Shown piece by piece: positions 1 to 14,872 of a stretch of DNA of 64,000 nt. This DNA comes from Tetrahymena elliotti 4EA. Lineage: Eukaryota > Ciliophora > Oligohymenophorea > Hymenostomatida > Tetrahymenidae. The notes below the pieces were generated by a model. That model made no database searches, was not told where the DNA came from, and saw only the letters and a program-made list of their open reading frames with translations. A program made the position numbers and the translations under genes. Within the stretch, counting starts at the first letter, position 1, and the number at the start of each line of letters is the position of its first letter. The DNA lies in assembly GCA_000231825.2 (NCBI GenBank), contig JH720308.1, forward strand, positions 1,397,696 through 1,461,695, written 5' to 3'.

Positions 1-34
1 ACCTAAAGGTGAAGAAGTTAGAACTAAATCTAAG
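1..34 (+). CDS. possible 3' end of an exon cut by the window edge
   Basis: Eleven codons beginning at base 2 read P-K-G-E-E-V-R-T-K-S-K. They are followed directly by a GTAAAA intron-donor-like sequence at 35. The composition is less A+T-rich than the sequence that follows. This could be the end of an exon of a gene lying mostly outside the window. No downstream exon could be joined with confidence. The alternative is chance. Confidence 0.3.
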
Positions 35-488
35 GTAAAAAATTTTAAATAATGATTTAGGTTTAATTATTTTTTGTTAAATAAATAAATTAGCATTATA
101 TGAAATATAACGAGTTTATTATTTATGATATCTCTTAAGCTCAAATTGATTACCTAATTAGATTTAAGAAATATTGAATTTGCTATATTAAGGACTCGAA
201 GTTTATTTTGCACACACTATTTTTAATGAATTTTTATTAGTAGATATTTTATATTGTATGTACTACCTTAATTTGTATTAGGTTTGGTGAAAAATTCATT
301 GTTCAAAACAAATGTTTTTAGTATTTTTTTTATGAGTATTTATATTTGATACTTTTATTTCCTAATAAAATCTTGTTTGGAATATCTCAATAATTTATTA
401 AAAAATTAATAGAAGGATATTCTTTTTTCTTAATAAATAGAAGTAAATATTATAACTAGTTAGAATAGACTCAAGTAGAAAGCTTAAA

Positions 489-980
489 ATGAATAAAAAT
501 TACATTAAAAACTAAATCAATAAGATGAACTAGAATATCGAAGAACTTGAAAAAGCTTAAATGTTTGTAAAGAAAACCCTCCCTATATTTGAGGATTAAA
601 ATGATGGGTTCACAACTCCTAAAAGTAAGAAGAGCTCTAATTCTTATTTTGGTAGTGATTACCCAACTAGTCCTTCAGGAGACGCATAAAGCAATTATTA
701 GTAAAGTACAGGTCTTGCTAAGGATGATGAATTTCCAGAACACATGTATGAGAGTCCCAAATTTACCACAAGCTTGAAATTTAAATTTTTAAACAACACC
801 TATATTTATTTAGATGAAGAAGAAATAGAATAGTAGAATAAACTAAAAGCTTTACAATAATAATAAAGTAAAAAAAATTTTCATAGCAATATCTACTAAA
901 ATATTTTTCAAAAGTAATAACCTGATGAAAATGATTTGAGGGTAATTCTAGGCCTCCCTATATTTGAAAAAGAAGATTGA
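489..980 (+). CDS. hypothetical Gln/Asn-rich protein, 163 aa
   Basis: Under the ciliate code this is an uninterrupted 163-codon frame from ATG 489 (preceded by AAA, as usual in ciliates) to TGA 978-980. I do not recognise a family. The N-terminal third is charged (E-E-L-E-K-A motif). The centre is rich in Ser/Thr/Pro and Gly, and a poly-Gln run with repeated TAA codons lies around residues 115-130. A short motif occurs twice, TLPIFED near residue 30 and GLPIFEKED at the very C-terminus, so an internal repeat or paired docking motifs are possible. No signal peptide or membrane segment is evident. It might instead be the last exon of a longer gene whose upstream exons lie in 1-488; an in-frame upstream exon was not resolved. 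Confidence 0.6.
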
Positions 981-2053
981 GATAAACTTAAAAAATAGTA
1001 TTAACCTTCATCACAATATTGTGTATTGATACACAGAAATAATTTTGTAAATAAAAATATAATAACAACCTATAAAATAAACTCTAACTTATTGAATATG
1101 AAAAATGAATATTAACTTAAACTATACTATGATAATAAAATGTATTATATAAATTTATTGCTTTCATACTTGTATCTAAAACTTGATTGCTAATAATTTG
1201 CTCAATTAAAGCTTTTTTGCATATTAAAATTTAGATTGATAAATATATATTACAAACACCAATAAAAATTAGTTAATATAAAAACAATTAATCTTATTTC
1301 AATTGATTTATAATTTGTACAGTAATAAATTAAAGATATCAAATATAAAAATAAGCTTTATTTACTAATCTCTTTGGCATATTTTAATCTACTTTAATTT
1401 ATTTTTCAAATCCTATTTTATCATCATACATTTTTAAAGATTTTTGTTATTCATTAAATTTTTTTATGTAACAATAAAGAATTCTTTTCTTTTAATTTAA
1501 TTTAAAATAATTTTAATTTTTTGTATTTATATTGAGCTAATTTTAATTCATTTCAAAAGTAAAAATAATATTTGGAACAAAATGGTTACCATTATTTTGA
1601 GATAAATAAACCTATATAAAATGATAATAATTTTTTGTTTCTTTTAATTATTTTATATTTCATAAACCTTACAATCAATTAGCCACTACCACTGTTTATT
1701 TTTTAACAAAAAAATTCAAAAAATTTCTGAGATTATACAAATAAGAAAAACAAAATCAAAATAATCTATTTTCTTAATTTTGTTAAGCAAAAAAATTACT
1801 TTTTAAGTTATTTTGATTTTAAATTTAATATAAAATTAGAAAATATTTGTCTGAATTACATTTATTATTACTAATTAATTAAATTAAAAGAACGAATCAT
1901 TTTAAATATTAATTTATTATTATTAGATTTATAAATTTTTAAATATGAAGAAAACACATTTTTAATTCTAATAAAATTAAGATTTTAATATATTTTGAAA
2001 AAATTGTTTTTTGTTTAAATATTTCTTTATTTTTATTCAATGAGTAAGTATCT
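981..2053. other. A+T-rich intergenic spacer
   Basis: About 1.07 kb between the 489-980 gene and the 3' end of the HECT gene. It is dominated by poly-A/poly-T tracts. I see no reading frame with coding-like composition, no clear RNA gene and no repeat. It should hold the 3' untranslated regions of both convergent genes. Confidence 0.6.
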
Positions 2054-5000
2054 TCAAGCAATACCAAAGCTTTCATTACCATCTAAAATTGCTTAGAAAA
2101 GTTTCTTTTGCAAAATTTCCCTATCTTCATATTGAGGTAAATCTAGCTAATTGAAGCTTTTAAGTTTATTTTAATATTAAATTAAATTTTATTAAAAGAA
2201 ATGAAATAATTACCAAGTATGAGCAACAGGTAAATTTTGAGTATCAAATATTTTGCTTATAGTAAAGCCCATATCTTTATATCCACCTAAAGGAATTTTG
2301 TAAGAACCAGATAAAAAGAATAAGAACTTTCTTTTCATTTTATCATCAAAAGTCATTAGAATTTCCCAGAACCATTATATTACCGTGCTTATTTCACTAT
2401 ATCCTCCTTAATAAGTAGTATTTGTTCTCAGTTCCTTAACTATTTATTTTTTTTTGTAAATTAATATTCAAAAATATAAAATTGTATTATTTTACAATCA
2501 ATTTCTTATGCTCCTGCAATTTTTGTACCAAGTTCCATCCAGTCAACAAGGAATAATTCAGATTTAGGGAAGATACTGAAAAATCCTTCTAGTATAGCTT
2601 AGATCTATGGTTGAATTTATTAGATCATAACATAATTAATTAATTTATCAACATATTCTTTCTTATTTTAATCTGTAACATCTATGTTCTTGCCATCACG
2701 AATTAATTCGATTGTCTTTTTCTATCCAAAATCTTCAAATTCATATCTAAGAAAAATTTTTTAAATTAAATCTTGTTTTAGTTAAAAATTAAATTTACAT
2801 AAATGTTAGGCACAAATCTTCTACTGGGTTTTCTAATATCCAAAGAAGATTCTTAGTTAATTCTGGTTCGATATCATCTAAGTCACTTATTTTTAATGGT
2901 TATCCTGTAATATGTTTTAATATGAATTTAGGGAAATCAATTCCAATTAAATAGCCTTCTAACACACTCTATTTAAATTTAATAAATACTTTAAAATTTA
3001 TCTAATGTTGAATTAAGATTTACCTTAGCAATAATTTATCCTGAAAATTTAAATATAGTGATATGATCAGGAACTAAGTAGGAGGCAGTTGAAGGATAGA
3101 CTATATATTTATTAGTAGCAACTCTAAAAAGACCTTTACGAGGATCAAAAAGTTCTTTGGAAATACAAGAATACCACTCTCTAGTTAATCCACTTTAATC
3201 TATACCGTCCTCTTTACGGAATTTTACCTCAAATTATTTTTAGATGAGTTAATGAGGTTTTTATCTCATGATGGTTCTAAAAGTATCTTCAAACACACAT
3301 TTTCTATCTACCTTTAGTGTAATTATTTCCATAGTACAATCTTACTCTTTTTAAGCTCTTTTCACAGCCTTTTAATGAATTGCATACAATCTTGTATCTA
3401 AATCTAAAGACCTTAAATTTTAAGGATCTTTAGAAACTACTCTAATGTATTTCTGGAATAATTAGTTATCCATACCAACAAATAATTTTATTATTTAGCA
3501 AAACCCTTATTCTAAAATTCTTTTGAATTCATCTACTTTTAATATTTTATCTTCCTCTTCATTTACTATCTCTATCAGTTTGTTTTGGCTAATTAAAATT
3601 TTAGATTAGTAATTTATTTTGAAAAATATAAAGTCTAATGCAGTAAATGTTATTTAAAATAATAAAAATTTTTTAATTTATTTTTTTGGACGTAAAAAAT
3701 TAAAAAAGTCATTAAAAAATTGGAAAATAAATTAAATTTTATCATTAATGGTTGAGGATATAGATTAAATATTAAGTAAATATCAAAAAAGGAACTTTTA
3801 AAATTAATAAACTTACTTGACTACTTCAAATTTAGCAGAAGATTATTGTTTAGAGCTTATTTTAGCTAGTTCAGGAAGAGAATCAGATTATTCAACATCT
3901 GATAACTATAGAGCTACTAAGGTATCAATATCATAATAAGGATGCAGCATATACATAAGTTTAACCATAGGAATGAATGCTTGGAATATTTATTGCAATT
4001 CTCCATTTTCATCATTATCTAATACGGAAGTTGATCCAGGTTATTTGATTTCAATAATATTTGCATGGAGATATTACAATTATCTTAGAATATGAGTGAA
4101 TAATGTCATTAAACTTTAATTGTTTAAAATTTCCTGAAGCTTGATCATTTCTGATTTTTAATCTTTTTTGTCAATTTTTTTAACTCTCTTAAAGTAGAGA
4201 CGCATCAAAGTTCTTAAGTTTGCTGCAAAACTCTTGAAACTCTAATGAAATATATTGTTATTAAAAATAAATTTTTTAATTTCTTTTAAATTTTACTTCA
4301 TAAATAGGATTGAATTCTGTATCTGAAAAGATTTCATACAAGTGACTTAAAGCAAACTTTTTAGAATTAGGATCATTTTATTGAAGAATTCTTTGAACAT
4401 CACTTATGCCTTTGTTCATTAAACCAATTACATCTTAAATCAAGAATTTAGATTGACTTTCTATGAATTATTCTAAAATTGTAATTGTATATTTAGAGTG
4501 GCTACTAAGTCCTTTTTTAAGGAAGGAATACAAAAAGTTTTTGTTATTAAAATGAACATTCTCAAAATAATAGTAGTGCAATATATTATCAATGTCAACT
4601 TTTTATTATTTTTTTAAAAATTTATTAATTTTTATTAATTGTTTCAAAGATTTATTTACTTTGTCTAATCATAGGGTTATGAATAGTTATTTAAGATTGG
4701 CTAGGAGTATCTTAAACAGACTTTACTAAATCAATGTGAGTGGATTTTATAAATTTTGAAATTTAATTTAATACTTAAATTTATTTCTTATTTTCATAAA
4801 TATCAACATATTTAAATTTATCTCCGAAAAGCATTATTAAAGTTTACAATCCACTCATTTGCTAGTGATTAGTTATTTTTTTGAGTTTCTTTATTACTGA
4901 TAGTTGAGGGAGATATTACCAGTGAGTTGCATCTAAAGTGAAGTATGCCAAAAATTCATTTTGTTAGTTAGAGCATAAGGTATTTCTGAAAAATGACATA

Positions 5001-8000
5001 GAGTTATCATATAATAATAAATAATTTTTCACAAAGAGCTGTTTCTCTCCTAATTTAGCAAAGAACTCTAAATCTTTATCATTTTTAAGCTCTTCATATT
5101 AATCAAGCATTGGATTTACTAACAAGAAGAATAAAGCATCCATCAATTAAGGTCCATGAATAGGATTCAACAGTTCATTATTTATTATCTGACTAAAAGA
5201 GCCAAAATAGAAAGATTAAACAATGTTCTCGATAGCTTGTTCATCATAGTAAACAAGATTATCCATGTATAATTTTATCAGATTATCTTGGTTAGGAGCT
5301 TAGACTACAGGACTCCATTGTCTATCATTCAAACTTTTACTTTTATTTTGAATAAGTTTTAAATAATAAAAAATACAATATTTTACTTTCTTTCTGAATT
5401 CTCTTCATGGTGGTCTTCATCATCATTTAAATGGCTATCCTATTCGGAATCACTTTCTGAATGAGATTCTGATCCATTACCATAATTATTATAGTACATA
5501 TCACTATTTTCTTCATCGCCTTCTTCATAATCATCCTCATCTTCGAATTCATTTTCCTCCTCATCGCTCATATCTTCTTCAGAGCTACTAATGTGGAGCA
5601 GATTTCTTTCATCTTCGTCTTACTCTTCATCCTCATTATCATCATCATTCACTTCATCCGCTTCATCTGAATTATATTCATCCTCATCTTCATCTATCTC
5701 CTCATACTCATCATCATCTTCAGGTTCTTTATCGTTTTTCTTTTCTTCATCCTTATTTTGGTTATTTGTAAATTCTTCAAAAATATCAGTTACTTGAGAG
5801 AGCTAATTTTTATTTTTTTAATCTTTTGGTTTCTATTTTTTTTATTTTTTATTCTTTTTTGAGGTTGATCCATCTTTTAATGAAATAAATTTAGGGAATT
5901 TAGTGTGAAGATATCTTTTTAAGTCATCTTCATCAAGCTGTTTTACAATATCAACAAAAATAGCTATTTTTTCTTTGTGGCGTCTTAAATCTCTCAAAAA
6001 TTCAAATATCAGCTGTTTAATAACCTCTTATTCTTTTTTATCAGTATTATAATATTTAGCAGCATTCCATCTTTCTTTCAAAACTAAATATTTATTCCAG
6101 AATTCATTCTCAGTTTTAATCTTTTCTTCATCTTCTTCTTCCTCCTCTTCATCAAGCTACTCACCATTGTTAGATATAGAGAATTCAATTACATTTTACA
6201 TTTTGTGCTCTTCTTCAACTTCTTCCTCACCTTCTTAATCTTTATAGCCATCTATCACAAAATCATCTATTTTTCCTTCTTCTTATTCTAAAAGATTATC
6301 CTCTTCTTAATTTTATTTTTCTTCTATACCTTTAAGCTTTGCTCCAGTTTACTCTGCATAATTTTATTCAACAATATTTGATATTTTTTCCATTATTTTA
6401 TCTACAAGGCCTTATTTACCTTTTTCTTTTTCTTTCTCTTTTTATTTTGTTTCATTTGTAAATGTGCTATGATTATCTTATTCAGATTAGCTTTAGTTAC
6501 TTTCTTTTACTTTTTTACCACTCTATTTCTTTTCTCCTTCATGGTCATAGTCACTAGAATCTTCATCGTCATCTTCTTTTAATTTAAGAGAGTCTTTTTT
6601 GATAAGATTTTCAAATTAATTATATTCTTATTCAGCACTATTTTCACTGTCATCATCACCATCGTCTTCATCTTCCCACTCTTCTTCTTCATTTTTGTTA
6701 TCATTTTTAACTCTAGATTCTTTTTATTCTTCTTTACTTTCTTCTTTTTCTTATTTTTCTTAATTATCACCACTACCATCATCATCTTCTTCACTTTCCC
6801 ATTCATCTTCAGCCTCATCTTTCTTTTATACAGGAACTGGTTTTTCTTGCTTTTTAGAAATTTTATTATTTTATTTAGCTTCTTCTGCCTATTTAATTGG
6901 TTATGTAACTGTTTCTTTTTTAACGACCCAAGGAGTTTATTTTTAAGGAGACTAGTTCTACTAGTTATTCAAATGGTATTAAATGAAAGTAGAGGAAGTA
7001 GATTCAATTAGATTCTCAAGCATTCCAAAATCTCTTTGAATAATAACTTCATTATATTCAAAAATCTTTTCTTTATTTTATGAGATTGAGTGCATAAGAT
7101 CTTAATATTCTTTGAAAAATGAAGTATATGCTTCTTTATTTTGAAGCAAACTTCCTAAATGTTTGCTTAAATTTTAATATATAAACTTATTAGGTTCTTC
7201 TTAAGTATTGCTTGCTTTAGTAAATTCTTTTTGATAAACTAAATTGTTAAAGTAATCTAAATTCCATCTTTAAGAATTTGTTAAAGAATAATTCTTAGAG
7301 TTATCTGCATCAAATTTAATTTATTGTGCTAAGTAATTTATCAGAAGTCTTTGATATTTTTTCTCCATAGGGAAAATAAGCTATGCAACTTCAATTAATT
7401 TGGCTTAAGAAACATCTTGTTAAATCATTTCTTTGAGCTTTTAAATCAAGCAAGATTTATATTAATCTAAAAATTCCTTATCAATCTAAACTATTTCAAA
7501 GACATTCTAAATAAAATTACTAGCAGAGTTAATATTATATTCAACATTTAATGCTTAGCTGATTATTTCTGTTAAATTTTCTTTAAATATAAAAATAACT
7601 TAAGGGAAGAGGTTTACTAATATGTGCAATAATCTAATATTTGTTTTTTCATTATCAATTATTATTTTCATTATTTGCATGCTTAATTCATTCTTTTCAA
7701 AATATTTTTTATTTTTTATCTCCTGAATTTATTGCTTTAAATCTGTGAATTTTCTTTCTTTCTAAATTAATTCTGTTATTTACTTATTGTTAACAGCATC
7801 TTAGTAATAGCTAGGAGCAAAAAAGTATACCGAGTATTTTTCCAAAAATACTTTATACGAAACAACATTTTCTTCAATTTTATTAAAATAAAATTATAAA
7901 AATAAATTTTAAAAAATAAATTCAAAGTTATTTTTTAAATAATTTTTAAGAAAAATTTAATGAAAAAACAAAGAAAGAAAGAAAATAATTTTTGAGTTAT

Positions 8001-11000
8001 AAAATTTACAGTGAGATATTTCTTTGGTGTTTTTATTATTAGGTTCTAATACGAAATCTTCTTTACTATGATTCGATTACTAGAGATTGGTTATGTAATT
8101 GATTTTATCAATTATAGCTATCTTACAAAGAATCGAATCTGAATAGAATTGCTCACTAGTTTTAAGGATATTGCATAAAATATAAAATATAGAATCATAA
8201 AGGCTATTATGGTTTTAGCACTAACTAAGTAATTGAGAAATAATGTATAGGATATCTTCTGAGTTATTTAAATCAATAAATACAGTTAGGAGCTGTAAAT
8301 AAGAGGCAACAAATGCAGGTTTAACATCATTAGAAGATTGTTGGCATTTGTCATTTTGTTGATCAATTAATTATATTAAATGATTGTATAATGCTATTCC
8401 TTTTTTAGAGTATTTGAACTAGTTTTTACTAAATGTTTGTAACTTTTTCATTAGAACGCTATTACTAAAATAGAGCTTATAAATGTTTATAGGTATATTC
8501 TTATTGACACTTGTAAGCAGTTTCTAAAGGATCTATTCTAGGATATTATCTTCTGTTTTCTCATCAAATTTATTTAAAACTTGATCTATGAAATATAAAA
8601 GTAATAGCTCAAATTTTAATTAAGAAGATTACTCTTCAGTGAATTCTTAATTTACATTTTATTCATCAAAATTACTTTCTTCAATAATATATTATAAAGA
8701 AGTCACGAGTGTTAGAATTAATTCATTGTTATCTTTTCTGCTTTCAGTAGAATTAGGATGAGCTTATTGACTGATAGCTTTCAAAAGAGAGGCAAGTTAG
8801 TTAATTTCATACTAATTTTATTTTATTAAATCTTCTAACTTCTCAATCAATTATTCTTGCATCTTTTGTGCAAATTATTCTTTTTCAATAACTTCTAATT
8901 TGAGTATTTATTCCATATAATCAAATTTACTATAAATCTTTTCTGATTTCTCATCAATAATTTTAATTATTTTATTTTCTAAATCAGAAATGTCACCTAG
9001 TTGACCATTTATTTTATCAATCTAGACATTATTATTGTTCATAAATTCATTTAAAATAATCTAATCAGAGAATATATTAGTATACTTTTATTAGTATAGC
9101 TTAGTATAGCTTATTTATTTTTTCTTAATATCTGATTAGCTTCCATCAGCACACTATGAAACCAATTCTTAAAATTATGGTAAAATAGTAGAGAAATACT
9201 AATTTATAATTTTATTATTTTGACTTCTTGATAAGCATTAACTCATAAGGATATATCTTTCATTTAAGTTAGAGCCAACTTTTCCAGTTTTTTTGTTTGT
9301 GAGTGAGGTTATTTATAGTATTTTATCTAGAAGTACAGGAAATTTGATAATGTTCTCAGGTTTTTCAGAAATATTATTTAAGATACTGAGGGAAAATTAG
9401 ATTAAATCAAAGAATTTCTCTCTCACCAGAGGACTTTCAAGCTCATTTAAGGATTTATCATCATCTTATATCTCATTTGTTTTAAGACCATTTAAATAAT
9501 GATTATTGATTTCCTTTTACAATTAATTGAATGCTTATCCAAATTTATTGAAAATATTAATATTCTTAATATAGACTGAATCTATTTTTTTTAGAAGAAA
9601 ACCTTCTTATCTTGTGTTATCTTCATAAAGTCTAAAGTTATTATTTGCAAACTCTTAAAATACACTAATTATAACATCCATCAGTAATGTGAAGACTTCA
9701 GAATCTAGGTTTAGATTTCTGGGAGAATGAGCTATATAATTTAAATAAACAATAGTCTATTAGCTGATATTATGAATTTTCTCTTCTTCATCACTGCATA
9801 GCTATTCAATATATTTTTCTTTAGAGTTTACTCTGAGCAAATACTTGCCTACTTTGTTAATTATATCCTTCTAGTTTTAGAATAAATTTATGATATTTTC
9901 TTGAATTTTAAATGTTTAAATTATTTATTTTTAATTAAGATTTATTCCACTAAAATGGTTTCCAATAAGATTTTTTTTAGTAAAGCAAGTAATAAATTGA
10001 ACAAATTTCAAGGAGTATTCATAATATATTCTAAAGAGATGATGATGGGTATTCTCTTCTTCGCTTGCATAGTTGCTAATGTTGGTTAAGAGACCTTTAA
10101 TGTTGAACATCATTTTTTCATACTTTAAATTATTCCAAAAGATAATCCTCTTATATAAGAAAGAAAATTCTTTATCAACACTTTCTTTTAAATTTAACTC
10201 CCTAAAATACTTTTTCAACATACTCTTTTCTTTTATTGAATTTTCTATTTAGAGCTTGATTTGATTATTTAATTCTTAAATAGAAATGTCATATCCTTCC
10301 TTTTTTAATTTAAGTTAAACTTGAGAATTACTGTTATCAAATAGCCTTGAGAAATTATATTTCACAATCATTCTAGTGTAAATTGCTCTCAAGTTTTCAT
10401 TTTGGTTTAGAATTTTTTCAGTGAAGCAAGTAATAAAATTATCAAAATAAGGATAAATCTGCATACATTACTTCAAAAAGAGATCTATGCACTATTCAAA
10501 TTTAATTACTTTATTTTCTAGTTTCCAATTGAAGTAATTTTCCATCTGTTCAATATTAGAAGACTTGAAGCAAATATTAAGCAATAGACAACAGATGGTA
10601 TTATCTGCTTCTTCATTTCTCTTTTCTGCACAATAAAAAACAAGATCTTCAATATTAAAAAATAGGTTGTTCAAGTATTCTTCATAGTTTTCGGAAGAAA
10701 TATTTTCTTCAATAAGCTTCAAGTAAACTTTAATCATAAAGAAGAATTCATCTACAGACACTTCTCTTCTATTGTCTTTGTATCTATTATTATTATTATT
10801 ATTATTTAATGATAAATAATTTAAATATAAAATCATAAATATTAATTTTTTACTTGCAATGAAGCATAGTATTTTTTCTAACATATTTTACTATTAACTC
10901 TACACATTTAATTTAAAGCTCTGATTGCATATCAAATCTGTAAAATTCAGGAAAAATTTAATGTGAAAAGGATAAATATATTTCTAAAATAGCAATATCT

Positions 11001-12741
11001 AATATCCACTCACTTCTTGTAAAGCTCATATAAATTGCTTTGTGAAGATTTAACAATTTTTGATGCAAATCAATTAAATTTTATCTTTGTACACTAGAAT
11101 TCTATTATTGCAGCTAAGGCATATTTTAAAAGGTTTTCATCAAATATCTGAGCGACTCCACATTTTAGAGGGATATTTCTATAAAATCTTTCAAGTTCAT
11201 TGTGTTCTTCAAAACAACTTATGAGATTGGATATTTTAGTTGAGTGTCATGATTACAATGCTCATAGATATCTTCAAGTACATTGCAAAAATAAAGCTCA
11301 TACTTATAAAATAATGAGCTTTTTTCATAAATAGGAGCTAAAATTTCATTACAAAATAATTTAGGATATTCCAAATTAGCTAGAAAATCTAATAAATATT
11401 GCATATGATCAGTATCTTTGTATTTCTCAATATATTAGCCTATTTCTTCAAATAATTCCTTAGGTCCTTCACCTTTTATTTTCAAGAACTCCAAACTTTT
11501 AAATTTATGCTTATATTTTTTCTTGTCATCATAGTAAACTTTTTAAATAAAACATTATCAAGATGAAGAAAGTAATTATTAGTTAATAGAAATTTCCTGA
11601 TTTTTTAAGTAATTGAAAAATTTATTCTAAAAGTTTTTACTTTAAGTGAGGAGAGATAAACACTGCATGATTGAGTGAAAAGGAGAGTTAATAAAATCGC
11701 TACTTAAAGATAGCTTGATATAGTGAATAAGACAACATATTAAATTGATTTGCATTTTTTATGTGCTTGATTCATTTTTATTAGGCTTTAAAATTTCTTA
11801 AGTAATTTTTCTAATAATAGAATAAGAAGAATGCTACTTAACATATTCATTATCAGTTATTTGCAAAAATAGCTCAACTTTCTCATCATAAATTTTTTAG
11901 TTGTCATGAACGGGATAGTCAATATTCAAGCAATTAATAAAATAGTCATGCAAATTCTACTTCATAGTATCGATGCTCTTATCATAATGACTTAAGAATG
12001 CTAATATTTGGTTTCTGTCTTCTAATTCATATTCGTTTATAGGTATTGCTTTATAAATTTAGAAGTAGACAGCTGGATTTGATGAAAGAGCAAACAAATT
12101 AACTAAGTATGAGCATTATAAATCTATAAATTCTTTTAATTTCTCCTCAGACCACCTATTCTTACCTGTAAGTAAAAGCCATTGATAGTGATTAAGTAAG
12201 TCTGCAATCTTTTTTTCTATTTCTGCACATTAACTAACACTATCTTCAGATTCCTAGCATTTTTCCATTTACTTAACTAAGCTTTTTATTACTTTTTCAT
12301 ACAACTCGAACATGCAAATAAACTCTATCTTGTCTATTGGTCTCTGATTCTGGTGATGGAAATTCTTTTTTGATGCTGTATGCTTAAAGAAATTAAGAGC
12401 ATCATCTTCACTTCTAACATTTTTGACTCTCTCTAAGTAGTTTTTCAATTTGAGTTCATCTTTCTAAATATTAAAAAAACATTTTACAGTATTTTTGAAA
12501 TATATTTCTGGCTAAATGAATCTATTTCCTGAAAAATCAATAATTGATATGGCATAAATATATTCGTTGATCTGGCTTTGACTAAAACATCAACATACAT
12601 ATAAAATAGAATGTGATTTAAATTCATTAAGCCAGATTCTGCTTTTAAATGCTAAAGAGAAATGAAATGAATATTTACATGCAAAAATGTATGCTTAGTG
12701 AAAACAAAATTATCTAAATCCTAATCCTTGATTTTATTCAT
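2054..12741 (-). CDS. giant HECT-type E3 ubiquitin ligase, TOM1/HUWE1/UPL1 class
   Basis: An E3 ligase that forms a thioester with ubiquitin and transfers it to substrates. The C-terminal HECT domain (about 2054-3590) is unmistakable: the N-lobe reads VDRKCVFEDTF and GLTREWYSCISKELFDP, followed by GGYSEI...IQWFWEI, the IPLGGY loop, AHTCFNQLDLP with the catalytic Cys, and a C-terminal GFGIA-like end (SFGIA). The N-terminus has NFHHQ...FICMFELYEKVI, which matches the start of plant UPL1/HUWE1 proteins (FHHW motif). Long acidic D/E/S-rich stretches occupy roughly 5400-6860. The start is ATG 12741, preceded by AAAA. About ten introns are inferred, including 12464-12678, 11539-11640, 7872-8009 and 2157-2213, giving a protein of roughly 3,200 aa. 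The exon frames join in phase wherever I tested them. The middle is poorly conserved, so a split into two genes cannot be fully excluded. Confidence 0.85.
2157..2213 (-). other. 57-nt intron splitting the HECT catalytic Cys codon
   Basis: On the minus strand the upstream exon ends ...GCT CAT ACT TG and the donor is GTAATTATTT. The acceptor is ...TTAAAAG and the next exon begins C TTC AAT. Joining gives A-H-T-C-F-N, the canonical HECT catalytic motif. The nearby alternative acceptor (AATTAG) does not restore it, so the conserved motif decides the splice site. Confidence 0.85.
5395..6860 (-). other. acidic low-complexity region of the HECT ligase
   Basis: Long Glu/Asp-rich runs mixed with Ser and Lys, encoded by GAA/GAT trinucleotide-like repeats on the minus strand (TTC/ATC on the plus strand). 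TOM1 and HUWE1 relatives carry acidic segments in the central part of the protein; they are thought to contact basic nuclear proteins such as histones. Two acidic blocks (about 5395-5800 and 6130-6860) are separated by a helical-looking segment (about 5870-6110). Confidence 0.75.
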
Positions 12742-13110
12742 TTTTAAATATGCTATTAATAATCTAAAAGTGTATACTTCTTAAAAATTAAAAACTAATT
12801 AACTTTTAATTATTAATAATTAGTATATTTTCCTGAATCTAAATTATTAGCTTTCTACTTAAAAATTTTATATTAAATGCTAAACAGGTAAATAAAGAAA
12901 TAAACTAACAATTAAACAAATAAAGCAGTGATTATATTGTGATTAAAGAAACCATTAAAACGAATTTTAATTAAATTTTATTGATTTTAAAATATCTTTA
13001 GGTAGAATAAAATATGAACCAATGCAAAAAGAGTAGATAAAAAATGAATTTATTTTTAATTGTTTTTTGTTTGAACATACTTATTTACATCCATTTTATA
13101 TTAATTGGTT
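12742..13110. other. intergenic spacer, A+T-rich
   Basis: About 370 bp between the 5' end of the HECT gene and the 3' end of the ALKBH6 gene, both on the minus strand. It contains stacked A/T tracts and must include the HECT promoter. No motif was recognised. Confidence 0.5.
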
Positions 13111-14091
<981 letters not shown>

Positions 14092-14872
14092 GATCAAAAT
14101 TTTTTTATTGAAATTAATACTTTGAGTTTCTCCGAAAATAGAAAAAAAAAGATATTTTATGATATTTTTTCATTCTAATCAAAAATCTGATCATAAAAAA
14201 ATTATTATTACTTACTCTATTTACTATTTTATTATTTTTCTTACATATTTGGTCTTAATTTAACTAATCCAAATAGTAATTGAAACCTTATAGTTAGGAT
14301 TTACTTTTTTCTTTCCCTCATCCCTTTCCAATCCTTTAATTTATTTAAAAATAATCAAGAGAGTGTCTATCAATTTATGTTTAAAGTAAATAAAAATATA
14401 GAAAAAATTAGATATTTTATCTTTTAACAAATTCTTATCAAAAAATATTTCTTTGAATATTGTTTCTATTTTATTTTTTAAGAAAAATGTAATCTCAAAA
14501 AGGCGAAAATAAGAAAATAAGTAATTTATTAGCAAGATTAAATCTATTTTGAGAAAGAAAATTTTCTTATTTTTATTAATTTTGAACATCTTCAGTTATT
14601 GAATTTGGAAAAATTACATTTATTTTATGACAAAATTCGATCAAAAATTTTTTTAATATTAAGCTGACCATAAATTATTTACCAAATTTGAGGACTCAAA
14701 TAGATAAAAATATATTTTTTTATTAAATGTATAGTATTATTTTTGATCAAATACTCAAGATTGTTTTATGCACTTTTCTACCCTTATTTAATTAAAATAC
14801 CTAAAACAAAAAGAAACTGATATAATTATTTATTTCACAAAAAAATTTAATTAAATTAAAATATTCATAAGA
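14092..14872. other. divergent intergenic region between ALKBH6 and the pseudokinase-UBC gene
   Basis: About 780 bp that should contain both promoters. The last ~110 bp before the plus-strand ATG (from about 14780) resemble the sequence upstream of the copy at 18781 (about 18690-18780), so the duplication included promoter-proximal DNA. No other feature was seen; minus-strand frames here have the composition of noncoding A+T sequence. Confidence 0.55.

Noticed and set aside
125..229. Short plus-strand frame of 34 codons
   Set aside because: Too short and without flanking splice logic; A+T-rich DNA with one stop codon gives many such frames.
5591..5797. Plus-strand Ser/Phe-rich frame
   Set aside because: It is the antisense image of the acidic GAA/GAT repeats of the HECT gene and has no independent support.
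6579..6818. Minus-strand Lys/Met-rich frame
   Set aside because: It is an out-of-frame reading of the same acidic repeat region.
12464..12678. Apparent in-frame TGA and possible 17-27 nt micro-introns or UGA readthrough near the 5' end of the HECT gene
   Set aside because: A single 215-nt GT...AG intron joins exon 1 (ending at 12679) to AAA GAT GAA in phase and leads straight into the conserved FHHQ region, so neither readthrough nor micro-introns are needed.
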